Source: an uncultured Prevotellaceae bacterium (lineage in GTDB: Bacteria; Bacteroidota; Bacteroidia; Bacteroidales; Bacteroidaceae). Taken from it: a stretch of 64,000 bases of DNA. Below, piece by piece: positions 24,512 through 34,760 of the stretch. The position numbers and the translations under genes are program-made. The notes beneath the pieces were generated by a model. The model saw only the letters and a program-made list of their open reading frames with translations, made no database searches and had not been told where the DNA came from. Position 1 is the first letter of the stretch, and every line of letters begins with the position of its first letter. The stretch spans positions 1 through 64,000 of the forward strand of contig CACWMK010000001.1 in NCBI GenBank assembly GCA_902761905.1. Direction: 5' to 3'.

Positions 24512-26890
24512 TTACTTTGTTTCTAATTTCGTGATAACTGTCTTGAAGTGGTCGCTTTTTGTCTTAAGTGTAACCTTTGAAGGTGTCTGACCTGCACGAA
24601 GAATCACTAATGCTGATCCGTTCCATAGCCTACGATGATCAGTACAATTTACTTCTTCGCTATTAATGTCGCCATTACTTACGGCTACTATTCTAGCATC
24701 TCCATCAACAGAAAAACTTAATTCATCTTGAGTGATTGATACTAATCGGCCTTTAGCGTCAACAGCTTGAATATATAGGTGCATTAGGTCTTGTCCGTCA
24801 GCCTTCCAGTCTATTGGGTCTGGAGTAACAATCAGCTTGACTGCCTTACCTGTTGGCTCTATCTTATGGCGAGCCACTGGTCTGCCATTATTATATGCTA
24901 CAGCCTCTATTTTCTCATTGACATATTTTATTCCGTTCCATTTTAGCTGGTTGCGCTGTTTGGCATTCTCCTTAGGGTTATGTTTCCTGCCTAGGCTTTT
25001 TCCGTTAAGAAGTAGCTCCACTTCATCGGCATTGGTATAGGTGATAAGATTGAGTGTGTCGCCCATATTTGGACGCCAGGTGTCAACCTGGTCCTCTCCA
25101 CCAGTTTTTATCCCGTTCCACATAACTGATTTGTTTGAGTTTACGATTGCTATATGAACTAGCGGCTCTTCTGGTTTGAATATCGACTTGAGCAAATAGG
25201 CTTTTGGCTTAGGATTCAGTGCAATGTCGAAAACACCATTTGCCCATCCCTTGGCAGGCCAGCCTTGACTCTCGCCTAGATAGTCTATCAACCCCCAATA
25301 AGCCAGACCGATTACACGATCAAGATTCATTTCGAAGTAGTTTGGCCCCATGGCGGCAGTAGATGCTTCACTCTGGTAGAATTTCATCCATGGGAATCTG
25401 CGTCCGTCGCCAGGGAAGTACATGTAGCGATAGTTGTATGCCTGTACGTCTGTTATCATTGCTAGGGGATGGGGCAGTGAGTCTGTCTCCCAGTTTCGAT
25501 AACGTGGGTGCATGGCTACTGTAACAAGTCTGGTTGAGTCATATCTCTGCAATAAGGTTTTCTGAAGTTTGTATATGGTAACTCCAAAGTCGTTAAATGG
25601 CATGTTTGGATCTTGTTGCAGCTCGTTGCCTAAGCTCCACATGATAACCGATGGTGAGTTGCGGTCACGTTTTACCCATTCTGGCACTTCCTGCTGCCAA
25701 TGCTGTTCAAAGGAGGCTTTTCCGCCGGTATGTTGTCTTGTCCATTTGTCGTACAGTTCGTCTACTACAAGTATTCCATATTGATCGCAGAGTTTGATAA
25801 AGTCGCGGCTATATGGATTGTGCGATGTACGTATGTGGTTCAGTCCCCATTGTTTCATCAGTTTTATACGTTTCTCAATGGCTCGTGGATATGCGGCTGC
25901 TCCCAATGCTCCTAGCGAATGATGGTTTGCGATTCCTTTAAGAAGTACTTTTTTGCCGTTCAGTTTCATACCGTATTCGGCACCAAACTCTATGGTGCGG
26001 ATACCAAACTGATCAGTGGCTTCGTCGGCAATTGTTCCGTCTTCACGAATCAGTTGTGTGCGTACCTTATATAAATAAGGTGTATCTAGATCCCATATCT
26101 TGGCATCCTTTATCTCAATATCTGTAGCAATGCGTGCCTCTTCGTGACGGGTCATTTTGTGGCGAGGCAAATTTACCATTTGACTATAAATAGTCTCACC
26201 ATCAGGACTGGTGATTTCTAATTTGATGTTTGTTGTTTTTTGTCTTGTCTTGTTGGTAAACTCTGCCGAAATGCTGACAAATCTGTTGTCACGTGTTGTG
26301 ATGTAGAGCGGGTGACGGTTAAAGTACATATCTTTTGGTGTACTTGTCAATTTTACATTTCGGAATATACCTCCACCAGTATACCATCGTGAGTTGCCTG
26401 GTTCTCTTGTATCGGCAACCACCTCAATCAAATTGTCTTCACCTATTTTCAGAACATCAGTCACATCCAACTCAAAGCCAACGTATCCATAATCCGTTCC
26501 ACCTACATATTGTCCGTTAATGCTTACATCGGCAGTATACATCACACCTTCAAAATCAAGCAGAAGACGCTGTCCTTTCAATTCTTTGTTGGGTATAAGA
26601 TGATAGCGGTAGTAGCCTTTACCCATCTCTTTGAAGGCACGTGATGACAAACGGCTTTTAATGTTTGCCGCTACATCGGTATTGTCTGGCCTTTCGTCGG
26701 CTGAGGGCTCTACCCATGGCTGTTCTATCTGAAAGTCATGAGGTATATCTACTTTCTTAGAATCTTTAAACTGGGAGTCTGTTGAAAACTCCCATCCATA
26801 ATTCAGGCAGATCACCTTTTTATGTTGGGCCATAATGCCAATGGTGATACATAGCATTAGGCCCATTGTGATAACTCTTTTTCTTCTCAT
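24512..26890 (-). CDS. GH2 glycosidase, beta-galactosidase-like
   Basis: A secreted or periplasmic GH2 enzyme that probably removes beta-galactose (or a related sugar) from RG-I side chains. The N-terminal sugar-binding domain reads GWEFSTDSQF...IPHDF, and GNSRWYTGGGIFRNVKL is typical of bacteroidal GH2 proteins. The acid/base Glu is in SLGNEL (about residue 423) and the nucleophile Glu in YQSEAS (about 508). A Big-type C-terminal region follows. The ATG at 26890 is preferred: it begins MRRKRVITMGLMLCITIGIMA, a normal signal peptide, whereas the ATG at 26914 lies 4 bases after the -7 box. It is the first gene of the GH2-GH105-GH106-aldA unit. Confidence 0.88.
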   Translation of the reverse strand: MRRKRVITMGLMLCITIGIMAQHKKVICLNYGWEFSTDSQFKDSKKVDIPHDFQIEQPWVEPSADERPDNTDVAANIKSRLSSRAFKEMGKGYYRYHLIPNKELKGQRLLLDFEGVMYTADVSINGQYVGGTDYGYVGFELDVTDVLKIGEDNLIEVVADTREPGNSRWYTGGGIFRNVKLTSTPKDMYFNRHPLYITTRDNRFVSISAEFTNKTRQKTTNIKLEITSPDGETIYSQMVNLPRHKMTRHEEARIATDIEIKDAKIWDLDTPYLYKVRTQLIREDGTIADEATDQFGIRTIEFGAEYGMKLNGKKVLLKGIANHHSLGALGAAAYPRAIEKRIKLMKQWGLNHIRTSHNPYSRDFIKLCDQYGILVVDELYDKWTRQHTGGKASFEQHWQQEVPEWVKRDRNSPSVIMWSLGNELQQDPNMPFNDFGVTIYKLQKTLLQRYDSTRLVTVAMHPRYRNWETDSLPHPLAMITDVQAYNYRYMYFPGDGRRFPWMKFYQSEASTAAMGPNYFEMNLDRVIGLAYWGLIDYLGESQGWPAKGWANGVFDIALNPKPKAYLLKSIFKPEEPLVHIAIVNSNKSVMWNGIKTGGEDQVDTWRPNMGDTLNLITYTNADEVELLLNGKSLGRKHNPKENAKQRNQLKWNGIKYVNEKIEAVAYNNGRPVARHKIEPTGKAVKLIVTPDPIDWKADGQDLMHLYIQAVDAKGRLVSITQDELSFSVDGDARIVAVSNGDINSEEVNCTDHRRLWNGSALVILRAGQTPSKVTLKTKSDHFKTVITKLETK

Positions 26891-26918
26891 GTGAATGTTT
26901 GTTTTAGCAATCATGTTG

Positions 26919-26926
26919 CAAAAATA
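26919..26926 (-). promoter_or_regulatory. -7 promoter box of the GH2-GH105-GH106-aldA unit
   Basis: On the minus strand TATTTTTG fits TAnnTTTG. It lies in the 72-bp gap after the regulator gene, so this operon likely has its own promoter rather than relying on read-through. Confidence 0.55.
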
Positions 26927-26986
26927 GATGTAATTATCCTATATTCACATATCAATTTGTTCTGATTATAGCAAAATTGTACGACT

Positions 26987-29900
26987 TTATTTCTGGTGTT
27001 TGCCGAATTTGCTAGGTGGAACACCATATTTCTCCTTAAAGCACTTATAAAAATACGTCGGCGACTGGAAGCCAACCTTATAGCTAATCTCTGTTACGTT
27101 CATGTCGCCTTCTATCAATAAGTCGGCTGCTTTCTTCAAACGTTCTGTTTGCAGATAGGTGTTAGGCGACATGCCTGTAAACTCTTTCATCTTTCCGTAG
27201 AATTTTGTGCGTCCCATCTTAAGGAGTGAAGCTAGAGTATCAACATTGAAATCTGGCTCGCTTAAGTGTTGTGCCACAATGGTTTCCATTTTCTCTATAA
27301 AACGTTGGTCTGCTTCGTCGGTGATGATGGTTTGTTGAGGCTCTTGATATGTGCTGTCTTTCGGCTTGAAGCGACCATACCACTGAATCAATTGAGTGAT
27401 TCGTAGTATGAGTAGCTCGAAGTTACAAGGTTTAACCATATAATCATCGGCACCAGCTTTGTAACCGCGTAGTAGCTGATCATCCCCATCGAGGGCTGTC
27501 AGCATAATAATTGGAATATGGCTTAACTGCTGCTTGGCACGCAGTTGGCGTACAATTTCGTAGCCATTGATGTCGGGTAGCATGATGTCGCAGAGAATCA
27601 GACTTGGTTGTGCTTGGTTGATACCACTGATAGCAGAATGTCCATCAGTATAACTGACGGTTTGGAAATAGCGTCCAATGCTGTCACGTATCTGATCATG
27701 CATGTCTGGATCGTCCTCAATAATAGCTACTGTGTAGTTATTAAATGCCTGTGGAACTAAATCTTTTATAATGTCAGGCTTGTTTTCTTCTGTCACAGAT
27801 GTATTGATGGCAGTCTTTTGGGCGTAGTCTTCTGAGGTGTATACTTCCTCTGATGCAGGGATTGATGTGATGAAACGAGACCCTCCTTCTGCCGAAATAC
27901 GCTCATAGATCAGGCTGCCTTTGTGCAGACTAGCCAATTGATAGGCTGTGTATAGCCCAATACCCATACCCCCCTGTGAAACATAGCCGTGCATAAATGG
28001 TTGGAAAAGCTGAGGTATTTGTTGCTGGCTGATTCCTGGACCGCTATCCTCTACGATGAGTTGTATTATCTGTTTTTGCGGGTCTGGATCATCTACCTTT
28101 TTTATCTTCAGACTTACGCTTCCTCCTTTGGGGGTATATTTCAATGCGTTACTTAACAGATTGTATAAAATGGTTTCTACCAGATGAGGGTCGAATATCA
28201 TTTTATGTTGGTGGGCAAATGGAGTAAAAGTCAGCGACTGTTCCTTTCGTGAAGCTATTTCTCTGAATTCATCGACGGTTGTTCTGCCCAGTTTGATAAT
28301 GTCTGCCTCCATCACACCTAGTCGCTGGTTTCCTGTATTGATACGTCGGAATTCCATCAGCTGGTTAACTAGTTTTGTAAGACGGAGAGTACCACGTCGA
28401 ACTGTTTGCACAGCCGACCTCGATACCTGCATTTCGTTGCCCTTTTGTGTCAGTTTGTCTGCAGCTCCTGATATGATTGCTAGTGGTGTACGGAACTCAT
28501 GGGCGATATGGGTGAAGAAGTTCAGTCGGAATGTCGACAACTCTTTTTCCACACGTATCTGCTGATTTAGTTCGAAATTCCTATGCCAAGCCCGGAAGAA
28601 GAACCAAACTAGAACTACAATAATAAATATGTATGTGAACCACGCCCACCAGGTGTTGTACCAAGGTTGGCGTATAATAATCGTAAACACGTATTCCTCG
28701 CTCCACTGATTATTCTTATTCAGCGAACTCAGATGAAAGTAATATTTGCCAGGTTGCAAACCATTATAACGGGCGCTGTTGTCGCTTGTAAGCTGGCGCC
28801 AGTCGTGTTCTACTCCTTCTAAGTAGTAGCGGTATTGCGTTGAGGCTATTCCTGCATAGTCAAGATTTGAAAACTCTAACTCTATGGAATTCTGGTCATA
28901 ATCCAGTTCAAGTAGCTTGTCAAATGTAGAAAGATATTGGCCTACACCATCAATGCTTATCTTTGTGATGATTGGACACCATGCTTTCTCCTGATTATGG
29001 GCTGCAAGACTGTCGGGTTGTAGTATCATCATGCCGTAGGCTGTACCGAATAGTAAGCGTCCATCAGGCAATAATGCTGAACAGTTTTCAGAATAGATGT
29101 TGCTTTCAAATGTGTGTCCGAACTGGTATGAATTCACTTTCTTGTCTTTTCGGATACATGTAAGTCCGTTATCAGTGCCAGCCCAGATGTTGCCCTGTTT
29201 GTCTGTTGTGATTGAGAATACGTTGTTGGTAGTAAGACCGTCATGCGTTGTGTAGCCTTGCACAATGGTAAAGTGCCCGTTGTCATATCGGCACTTCTGT
29301 AGGCCGCCGCCTCTGCCTCCTATCCATATATTACCCTCAGAATCAGGCATTACGCTTGAAATTTCGTCAAAAGGAAATTCTCCGTTTTGGATATTATGGC
29401 TTACTAAGTCATTATTACTAGGATTCTTCTTATTTATATCAATATGGTATACTCCATTGTTTGAGGCTATCCAGAGTTGGTGTTTATTGTCAACCTTTAT
29501 GCAGCGCAGACTACTCTCATTATGTGATCGTTTCATCAACTGGGTATAGTCGAGTGTTCCATCTTCCTTTAGTTTTACAACAAACAGACCGTCACCCCAG
29601 GTAGAAATCCATAGTCTACCTGATTGGTCTTCTATGATATCATAGATTTCGGCAGACGGAAAATCAATCTGTTTGTGGTCCAGATAGATACCTCCACCTC
29701 TGGTACCCATCCATTCGTGCCCTTTGCTATCCTTAAAAAATACGTAGGCTGTAGCAGGCAAATATGTGGGGGTAGGGTGGCTCCATGTCTTTGACTGTAG
29801 TTCGTACAGCCTGTTGTCCTTAGTTCCTAAAAGCACTTTGTCTCCTGAGCTTGTGATCATACGTACAAAGTTGCTCCAGTCTCCTTTATGTTCTGGCTGT

Positions 29901-31186
29901 GGATAAAAATAGTCTACATTAGCTTTGTCGGGAGGCATTATACATGTTACACCTGTCGACTCCTCGCTTAGCCAGATGCATCCGCTTCGATCTATAAGTA
30001 TGTTGTTTAGGTAGCTGTTGCCTACTATTGACCATTGCGATGTGGCGGAATAGTGAGTAATATTATTAGTTTCAATATTATAGACATATAGTCCGTTACC
30101 ATAGCTGGCAATATAATATAGACCATCGGGACCTTTTCTGATATTATATCGGCGGAAGCGTTCAAGTGTAGACTGCATGCCTGTCATCAGATTCAGTACT
30201 CGCATCTCGCCCTTGGCAGGAAATACCCACAGTGTACCCGTGCTATTGCTTATAAAGTAATTGTCATCGTCACTGAGTCCTTCCATGATGGTTCCTCTTA
30301 CGACGTTATATTTTTCAGTAACGGTAGCTTTACCGTCTTTAGGCGAAACCATTAATGTATTGCCTCTGGTCATGATTATCCATTTCCCTTGCCACACAAA
30401 ACTTGCGGTTACAGATGAATTATTGCTTGAATTAGCGGCAATTGGAATACGACGCAGTTCTCGTCCATTCTCATCGTAAGTGATTATTTCATTATCGGAT
30501 GTTAGTGCAAGTCTAAGTTTGCCAATCTGTATTCCTCTTCTGAAGTTAATCCCTCTTTTGATGATACGCGACTTGCCGTTAGTGTCGATTATTACCAGAC
30601 CATCGAGTGTCATAGCCCAAAGCCTACCTTTGTTATCTTCGAATGCATCACGTACATGGTTTATTGGCAGGCTGCCATTTTCCTTTGTGTAGTCAATGCA
30701 GTCTACGGTTCCGTCATCGCTGCATTTTACACGGCGTACTCCCGACTCGTCGTCAAACATCCATAAAACACCTTGATGCCCTTTTAGATAACGGCGATAT
30801 GTACGTGCGTAGTCGTGACGACCAGTAAAATCAATAAAACTTCCTGTGCGCAAGTCATAGCAACAGAATACGTATGTCGAAGTACGCATCCATAGATGAC
30901 GTTTGTCGTCATCAGGGAAGACGTATCCCACTACTCCTTGAATCGGATCTGGCTCAGGGCCGAGTTTATAGATGTTATAGAAATGATAACCATCATAACG
31001 GCATAATCCATTGTCTGCAGCCATCCAAATATAGCCGTCGGCATCTTGGGTCATATCGTATATCTGGTTGCTTGGCAGTCCGTCAGCCGAACTGATGTGA
31101 CGGCTGTTGGTAAGCAACTTGTCTTGCGATGAAATCATGCTGCAAATAGCTAGCATGAACAGTAGTATGTATGATCTTAAGTTCAT
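26987..31186 (-). CDS. Hybrid two-component system sensor-regulator (HTCS)
   Basis: A single 1,399-aa protein combines sensing and transcriptional control, as is usual for glycan loci of Bacteroidales. Order: signal peptide; periplasmic two-propeller region with repeated reg_prop units such as IYDMTQDADGYIWMAADNGLCRYDG (residues ~30-750); Y_Y_Y domain (~770-835); one membrane segment (WWAWFTYIFIIVVLVWFFF, ~848-868). The cytoplasmic part has a His kinase with the phosphoacceptor His in IAHEFRTPL (~895), an ATPase domain (NLLSNALKY, EDSGPGIS), a receiver with Asp ~1200 in LCDIMLPD, and an AraC-type HTH at the C-terminus. It likely senses an RG-I oligosaccharide and activates the surrounding units; the ligand is inferred from neighbours. 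It is divergent from PL11. Confidence 0.95.
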   Translation of the reverse strand: MNLRSYILLFMLAICSMISSQDKLLTNSRHISSADGLPSNQIYDMTQDADGYIWMAADNGLCRYDGYHFYNIYKLGPEPDPIQGVVGYVFPDDDKRHLWMRTSTYVFCCYDLRTGSFIDFTGRHDYARTYRRYLKGHQGVLWMFDDESGVRRVKCSDDGTVDCIDYTKENGSLPINHVRDAFEDNKGRLWAMTLDGLVIIDTNGKSRIIKRGINFRRGIQIGKLRLALTSDNEIITYDENGRELRRIPIAANSSNNSSVTASFVWQGKWIIMTRGNTLMVSPKDGKATVTEKYNVVRGTIMEGLSDDDNYFISNSTGTLWVFPAKGEMRVLNLMTGMQSTLERFRRYNIRKGPDGLYYIASYGNGLYVYNIETNNITHYSATSQWSIVGNSYLNNILIDRSGCIWLSEESTGVTCIMPPDKANVDYFYPQPEHKGDWSNFVRMITSSGDKVLLGTKDNRLYELQSKTWSHPTPTYLPATAYVFFKDSKGHEWMGTRGGGIYLDHKQIDFPSAEIYDIIEDQSGRLWISTWGDGLFVVKLKEDGTLDYTQLMKRSHNESSLRCIKVDNKHQLWIASNNGVYHIDINKKNPSNNDLVSHNIQNGEFPFDEISSVMPDSEGNIWIGGRGGGLQKCRYDNGHFTIVQGYTTHDGLTTNNVFSITTDKQGNIWAGTDNGLTCIRKDKKVNSYQFGHTFESNIYSENCSALLPDGRLLFGTAYGMMILQPDSLAAHNQEKAWCPIITKISIDGVGQYLSTFDKLLELDYDQNSIELEFSNLDYAGIASTQYRYYLEGVEHDWRQLTSDNSARYNGLQPGKYYFHLSSLNKNNQWSEEYVFTIIIRQPWYNTWWAWFTYIFIIVVLVWFFFRAWHRNFELNQQIRVEKELSTFRLNFFTHIAHEFRTPLAIISGAADKLTQKGNEMQVSRSAVQTVRRGTLRLTKLVNQLMEFRRINTGNQRLGVMEADIIKLGRTTVDEFREIASRKEQSLTFTPFAHQHKMIFDPHLVETILYNLLSNALKYTPKGGSVSLKIKKVDDPDPQKQIIQLIVEDSGPGISQQQIPQLFQPFMHGYVSQGGMGIGLYTAYQLASLHKGSLIYERISAEGGSRFITSIPASEEVYTSEDYAQKTAINTSVTEENKPDIIKDLVPQAFNNYTVAIIEDDPDMHDQIRDSIGRYFQTVSYTDGHSAISGINQAQPSLILCDIMLPDINGYEIVRQLRAKQQLSHIPIIMLTALDGDDQLLRGYKAGADDYMVKPCNFELLILRITQLIQWYGRFKPKDSTYQEPQQTIITDEADQRFIEKMETIVAQHLSEPDFNVDTLASLLKMGRTKFYGKMKEFTGMSPNTYLQTERLKKAADLLIEGDMNVTEISYKVGFQSPTYFYKCFKEKYGVPPSKFGKHQK

Positions 31187-31208
31187 TGTCCTGAGTTATT
31201 ATTGGGTG

Positions 31209-31216
31209 CAAAGTTA
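31209..31216 (-). promoter_or_regulatory. -7 promoter box of the HTCS gene
   Basis: On the minus strand TAACTTTG followed by CACC, 22 bases before the HTCS ATG. It is part of the 151-bp divergent region shared with PL11. Confidence 0.5.
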
Positions 31217-31304
31217 AGTATAATTTTCAAATTAATAGCATATCTGATGTACAAATCTATATATTTTCGTATAAAATATATTGCTATAGATATAAAATAT
31301 AAGG

Positions 31305-31312
31305 TAATTTTG
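31305..31312 (+). promoter_or_regulatory. -7 promoter box of the PL11-GH105 unit
   Basis: TAATTTTG fits TAnnTTTG, 25 bases before the PL11 ATG. The AT-rich stretch upstream (31240-31300) is where a regulator such as the adjacent HTCS could bind; no specific site can be proven by eye. Confidence 0.55.
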
Positions 31313-31337
31313 CAGCATAAACTTTAAGAAGATAAAT

Positions 31338-33290
31338 ATGAAACTCCTTTCTACTATTTTAGTGCTCCTGATATCCATCATTATGCATGCTCAACCGCGA
31401 TATGATATGCAGAATATTTGTCGCGAGCAGTTGGACCGTGGCGTAGTTGCTGTTCGAAGTGGCGACAAAGTTATTGTAAGTTGGCGAACACTAACATCCG
31501 ATGCCGTTGGTCAGCCATTCGATTTGTTTCGCAACGGCAAGAAGTTGAATAAAGAGCCACTTAGTAAAGGCGGAACATTCTTTGTTGATGAGAAACCGTT
31601 AAAAGAGGATGCTATATACGAGGTTAGAGGAGGTGACAAAAATGGCCAATACAGGTTAAAGGCTGATGCTCCTGATGGATATTTGCCTGTGAGATTGCAG
31701 AAGCCTGGTGATGGAACCACACCAGATGGTGGTGTGTATAGTTATTCTGCCAATGATGCGTCTGTTGCCGATGTTGATGGCGACGGACAATATGAAATAG
31801 TATTGAAGTGGGATCCATCAAATGCTCATGATAATGCCCATGACGGATTCACAGGACCTACTGTTTTTGACTGCTACCGCCTTGACGGAACACTGCTTTG
31901 GCGCATTAATATGGGTATTAATATCCGTAGTGGTGCGCATTACGTCCCCTTTATCTTCTATGATCTTGATGGCGACGGACGTGCCGAATTTTTAGTAAGA
32001 ACATCCGAAGGAACTCGTGATGGAGTGGGAAAGGTGATAGGCGACAGTCTGGCCGACTATCGCCATCGAGCTCCAGAAATCGCTCCCAACCCTAATCCTG
32101 AGCAGGAATGGGGCAAATATAATAAACAAGGTAGGCCAATGACAGGACGTATACTTGGTGGCAATGAGTATATCACTGTGTTTAATGGTCTTACAGGTGC
32201 TGCTATGGACACTAAGCCATATATACCTGCACGTGGCAATCTGAATGATTGGGGTGATAACTATGCTAACAGGTCGGATAGAATGCTTGCTGCTGTTGGC
32301 TATTTGGATGGTAAGCATGCCTCTGCTATATTCTGTCGTGGGTATTATACACGTACTGTGATTGCTGCATGGGATTGGGATGGCAAGCAACTTAAGCAAC
32401 ATTGGGTGTTTGATACCAACGATGAAGGAACTGGTAAGGATGGTAAACCACAGAGCAGCTATGCTGGTCAAGGTAATCATAATCTCCGCGTGGCTGATGT
32501 AGACGGAGATGGATGCGACGAAATAACTTACGGTTCGATGGCTGTAGACCATGATGGTCAGGGACTTTATAATACAGGTATGGGGCATGGTGATGCTATC
32601 CACTTGATGGCTTTCGACCCTACAACGACTGAACTACAGGTGTGGGATTGTCATGAAAACCGTCGTGATGGTTCCGATTTCCGTAATGCCCGTACAGGCG
32701 AGGTGATATTCCAGATACCGTCTAAGAGTGATGTTGGGCGTGCTATGGCAGCCGACATCGACCCTACAAATCCTGGATTAGAGATGTGGAGTTCCGATAG
32801 TCATGGTATACGTAATATCAAAGGCGAGGTGCTTAACGATGCTAAGTCGCCCGATGACCCTCAGCATCAACAGCATCTCAGAATGAAAGGCCGAAGGTTG
32901 TCTATTAATTTTGGTGTCTGGTGGGACGGCGATCTGCTTCGCGAACTGCTCGACCGTGGCACAGTGTCGAAATACGATTGGGAAAACAAAACTGTTGTAG
33001 AAGTGGTTAAGTTTCCTGAAGTAGTATTCAACAATGGAACAAAGTCAAATCCTTGTCTTTCTGCTGATATCCTTGGCGATTGGCGCGAGGAGGTCATTGC
33101 ACGTACTCCTGATAGCAGTGAGCTTCGTATCTTTGTTTCGCCGATTCCTACTGAATATCGTATCAATTGCCTGATGGAGGATATTCCATATCGTCTCTCT
33201 ACAGCAGCACAGAATGTTGGATACAACCAACCTTCTGAGCCAGGTTTTTATTTTGGTCCAGATAATACAGTTAATCCATTCCTGAAATAA
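31338..33290 (+). CDS. PL11 rhamnogalacturonan lyase
   Basis: PL11 enzymes cleave the rhamnose-galacturonate backbone of RG-I by beta-elimination with calcium, producing oligomers with unsaturated ends for GH105. The protein has a signal peptide (to about residue 18) and begins with ENICREQLDRG-like sequence (NICREQLDRGVVAVRSGD). It carries an eight-bladed propeller with repeated calcium-type loops (VADVDGDGQYE, YDLDGDGRAE, VADVDGDGCDE) and the conserved C-terminal DILGDWREEVIART and YRLSTAAQNVGYNQPSEPGFYFG. Length of 650 aa is normal. It is co-transcribed with the downstream GH105 gene (1-bp gap). Confidence 0.95.
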   Translation: MKLLSTILVLLISIIMHAQPRYDMQNICREQLDRGVVAVRSGDKVIVSWRTLTSDAVGQPFDLFRNGKKLNKEPLSKGGTFFVDEKPLKEDAIYEVRGGDKNGQYRLKADAPDGYLPVRLQKPGDGTTPDGGVYSYSANDASVADVDGDGQYEIVLKWDPSNAHDNAHDGFTGPTVFDCYRLDGTLLWRINMGINIRSGAHYVPFIFYDLDGDGRAEFLVRTSEGTRDGVGKVIGDSLADYRHRAPEIAPNPNPEQEWGKYNKQGRPMTGRILGGNEYITVFNGLTGAAMDTKPYIPARGNLNDWGDNYANRSDRMLAAVGYLDGKHASAIFCRGYYTRTVIAAWDWDGKQLKQHWVFDTNDEGTGKDGKPQSSYAGQGNHNLRVADVDGDGCDEITYGSMAVDHDGQGLYNTGMGHGDAIHLMAFDPTTTELQVWDCHENRRDGSDFRNARTGEVIFQIPSKSDVGRAMAADIDPTNPGLEMWSSDSHGIRNIKGEVLNDAKSPDDPQHQQHLRMKGRRLSINFGVWWDGDLLRELLDRGTVSKYDWENKTVVEVVKFPEVVFNNGTKSNPCLSADILGDWREEVIARTPDSSELRIFVSPIPTEYRINCLMEDIPYRLSTAAQNVGYNQPSEPGFYFGPDNTVNPFLK

Positions 33291-33291
33291 T

Positions 33292-34713
33292 ATGATTACA
33301 AATCAATTAAACAAATTATCGCTTGCCCTGTTTATGGGCTTTTCATCTGTAGCCTATGCACAACAGATAAACGACAATAACACTCCGCTACACCTTATGA
33401 AGCCAGAGTACAGGGTAGGGTATGGCGTATCGACTGTGGAAAGCGTAAAGCAGACCATGGACAGAGTGCTGAATTATATTGATTCTGAGACTCCAGCAGT
33501 GCTTGTTGATAAAAAGACAGGAAAAGAAGTAGCCCGTATGAAGGATATCAATGCCGACACATATCTTAAGCAAGGCGGTTTCCGTCTCACCAGCTACGAG
33601 TGGGGTGTGACTTATTCTGGAGTGCTGGCGGCTTACGAAGCCACTGGCGACGAGGCATATAAGAACTATGTGTACAAGCGTCACAAACTTCTGGCTGAAA
33701 TGGCACCTTATTTTACTAAGATACACCAGAAGGGTAGCGATATTGATGTAAATGTAAGGCGTGTTATCGATCCTCATGCTCTTGACGATGCAGGTGCTGT
33801 GTGCTGTTCGATGATAAAGTCGATGGCTACAATATTCAAGAATAGTGACAAAGGTCTGCGTCAACTTATCGATGAGCGTATACAGAACTATGCCGACTAT
33901 GTAACGAATAAGGAGTATCGCCTGAGCGATGGTACTTTTGCCCGTCTGCGTCCTCAGAAGAATACTGTTTGGCTCGACGATATGTTTATGGGGGTTCCTA
34001 CCATTGCCTATATGGGTAAATATACTTGCGACAGTAAATACTACGACGAAGCTGCACGACAGGTTTTGCAGTTTGCCAAACGTATGTGGGTGCCTGAGAA
34101 GAATCTGTTCCGTCATGGATGGGTTGAGTCTATGCAGGAGCATCCTGCCTTCCATTGGGGTAGAGCAAATGGTTGGGCCATTCTTACTATGTGCGAGGTT
34201 CTTGATGTGCTTCCAGAGAATCATCCTGATCGTGCAGAGATTTTGAAGCTGATGAGGTCCCACCTAAAGGGACTTGCTGCATTACAGCATCATGATGGCT
34301 ATTGGCATCAGTTGCTCGATCGTAATGATACCTACCTTGAAGCTTCTGCTACAGCCATTTATACCTATTGCTTTGCCCATGCGATTAACAAGGGATGGGT
34401 TGATGCCAAGGTTTATGGCCCTGTAGTTCAGTTAGCATGGCATGCTGTTGAGGCTTCGGTCAATGCCAAGGGCCAGGTCGAGAATGTTTGTGTGGGTACA
34501 GGCATGGGCTTCGATCCGTCGTTCTATGCCTATCGTCCTGTTCATGTAATGGCCGCTCATGGATATGGGCCTGTTATATGGGCTGGTGCTGAGATGATTC
34601 GTCTGCTTAAGAATCAGCATCCTAAGATGAACGATTCGGCCGTATGGTTCTACGACAATGAAGTTCCTACCGATGCACCAATCTTCAATTACGACGGTAG
34701 CATTCGTTACTAA
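33292..34713 (+). CDS. GH105-like unsaturated rhamnogalacturonyl hydrolase, second copy
   Basis: A 473-aa exported protein (signal peptide to about residue 24, AYA/QQ) of the six-hairpin GH88/GH105 group. Motifs are TVWLDDMFMGVPTIAYMGKY (catalytic Asp region), HWGRANGWAILTMCEVLD, HDGYWHQLLD and EASATAIYTYCFAHAI. It is longer and clearly different from the 367-aa copy at 23391, so it may act on a different unsaturated oligomer (for example branched or acetylated). It starts 1 bp after PL11, coupling lyase and hydrolase production, and ends at a strong hairpin terminator. Confidence 0.88.
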   Translation: MITNQLNKLSLALFMGFSSVAYAQQINDNNTPLHLMKPEYRVGYGVSTVESVKQTMDRVLNYIDSETPAVLVDKKTGKEVARMKDINADTYLKQGGFRLTSYEWGVTYSGVLAAYEATGDEAYKNYVYKRHKLLAEMAPYFTKIHQKGSDIDVNVRRVIDPHALDDAGAVCCSMIKSMATIFKNSDKGLRQLIDERIQNYADYVTNKEYRLSDGTFARLRPQKNTVWLDDMFMGVPTIAYMGKYTCDSKYYDEAARQVLQFAKRMWVPEKNLFRHGWVESMQEHPAFHWGRANGWAILTMCEVLDVLPENHPDRAEILKLMRSHLKGLAALQHHDGYWHQLLDRNDTYLEASATAIYTYCFAHAINKGWVDAKVYGPVVQLAWHAVEASVNAKGQVENVCVGTGMGFDPSFYAYRPVHVMAAHGYGPVIWAGAEMIRLLKNQHPKMNDSAVWFYDNEVPTDAPIFNYDGSIRY

Positions 34714-34758
34714 ATAAAATAATCGCTCCTTCAATTTTTAAGGAGCGATTATTTTATT
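34713..34758. terminator. Bidirectional terminator between converging GH105 and PL11 genes
   Basis: Arms 34713-34731 and 34740-34758 pair perfectly over 19 bp (core TCGCTCCTT/AAGGAGCGA) around an 8-nt loop. The outer part of the stem is AT-only, giving a U-rich tail in either direction. It fills the 47-bp gap between the two converging genes. Confidence 0.9.
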
Positions 34759-34760
34759 GT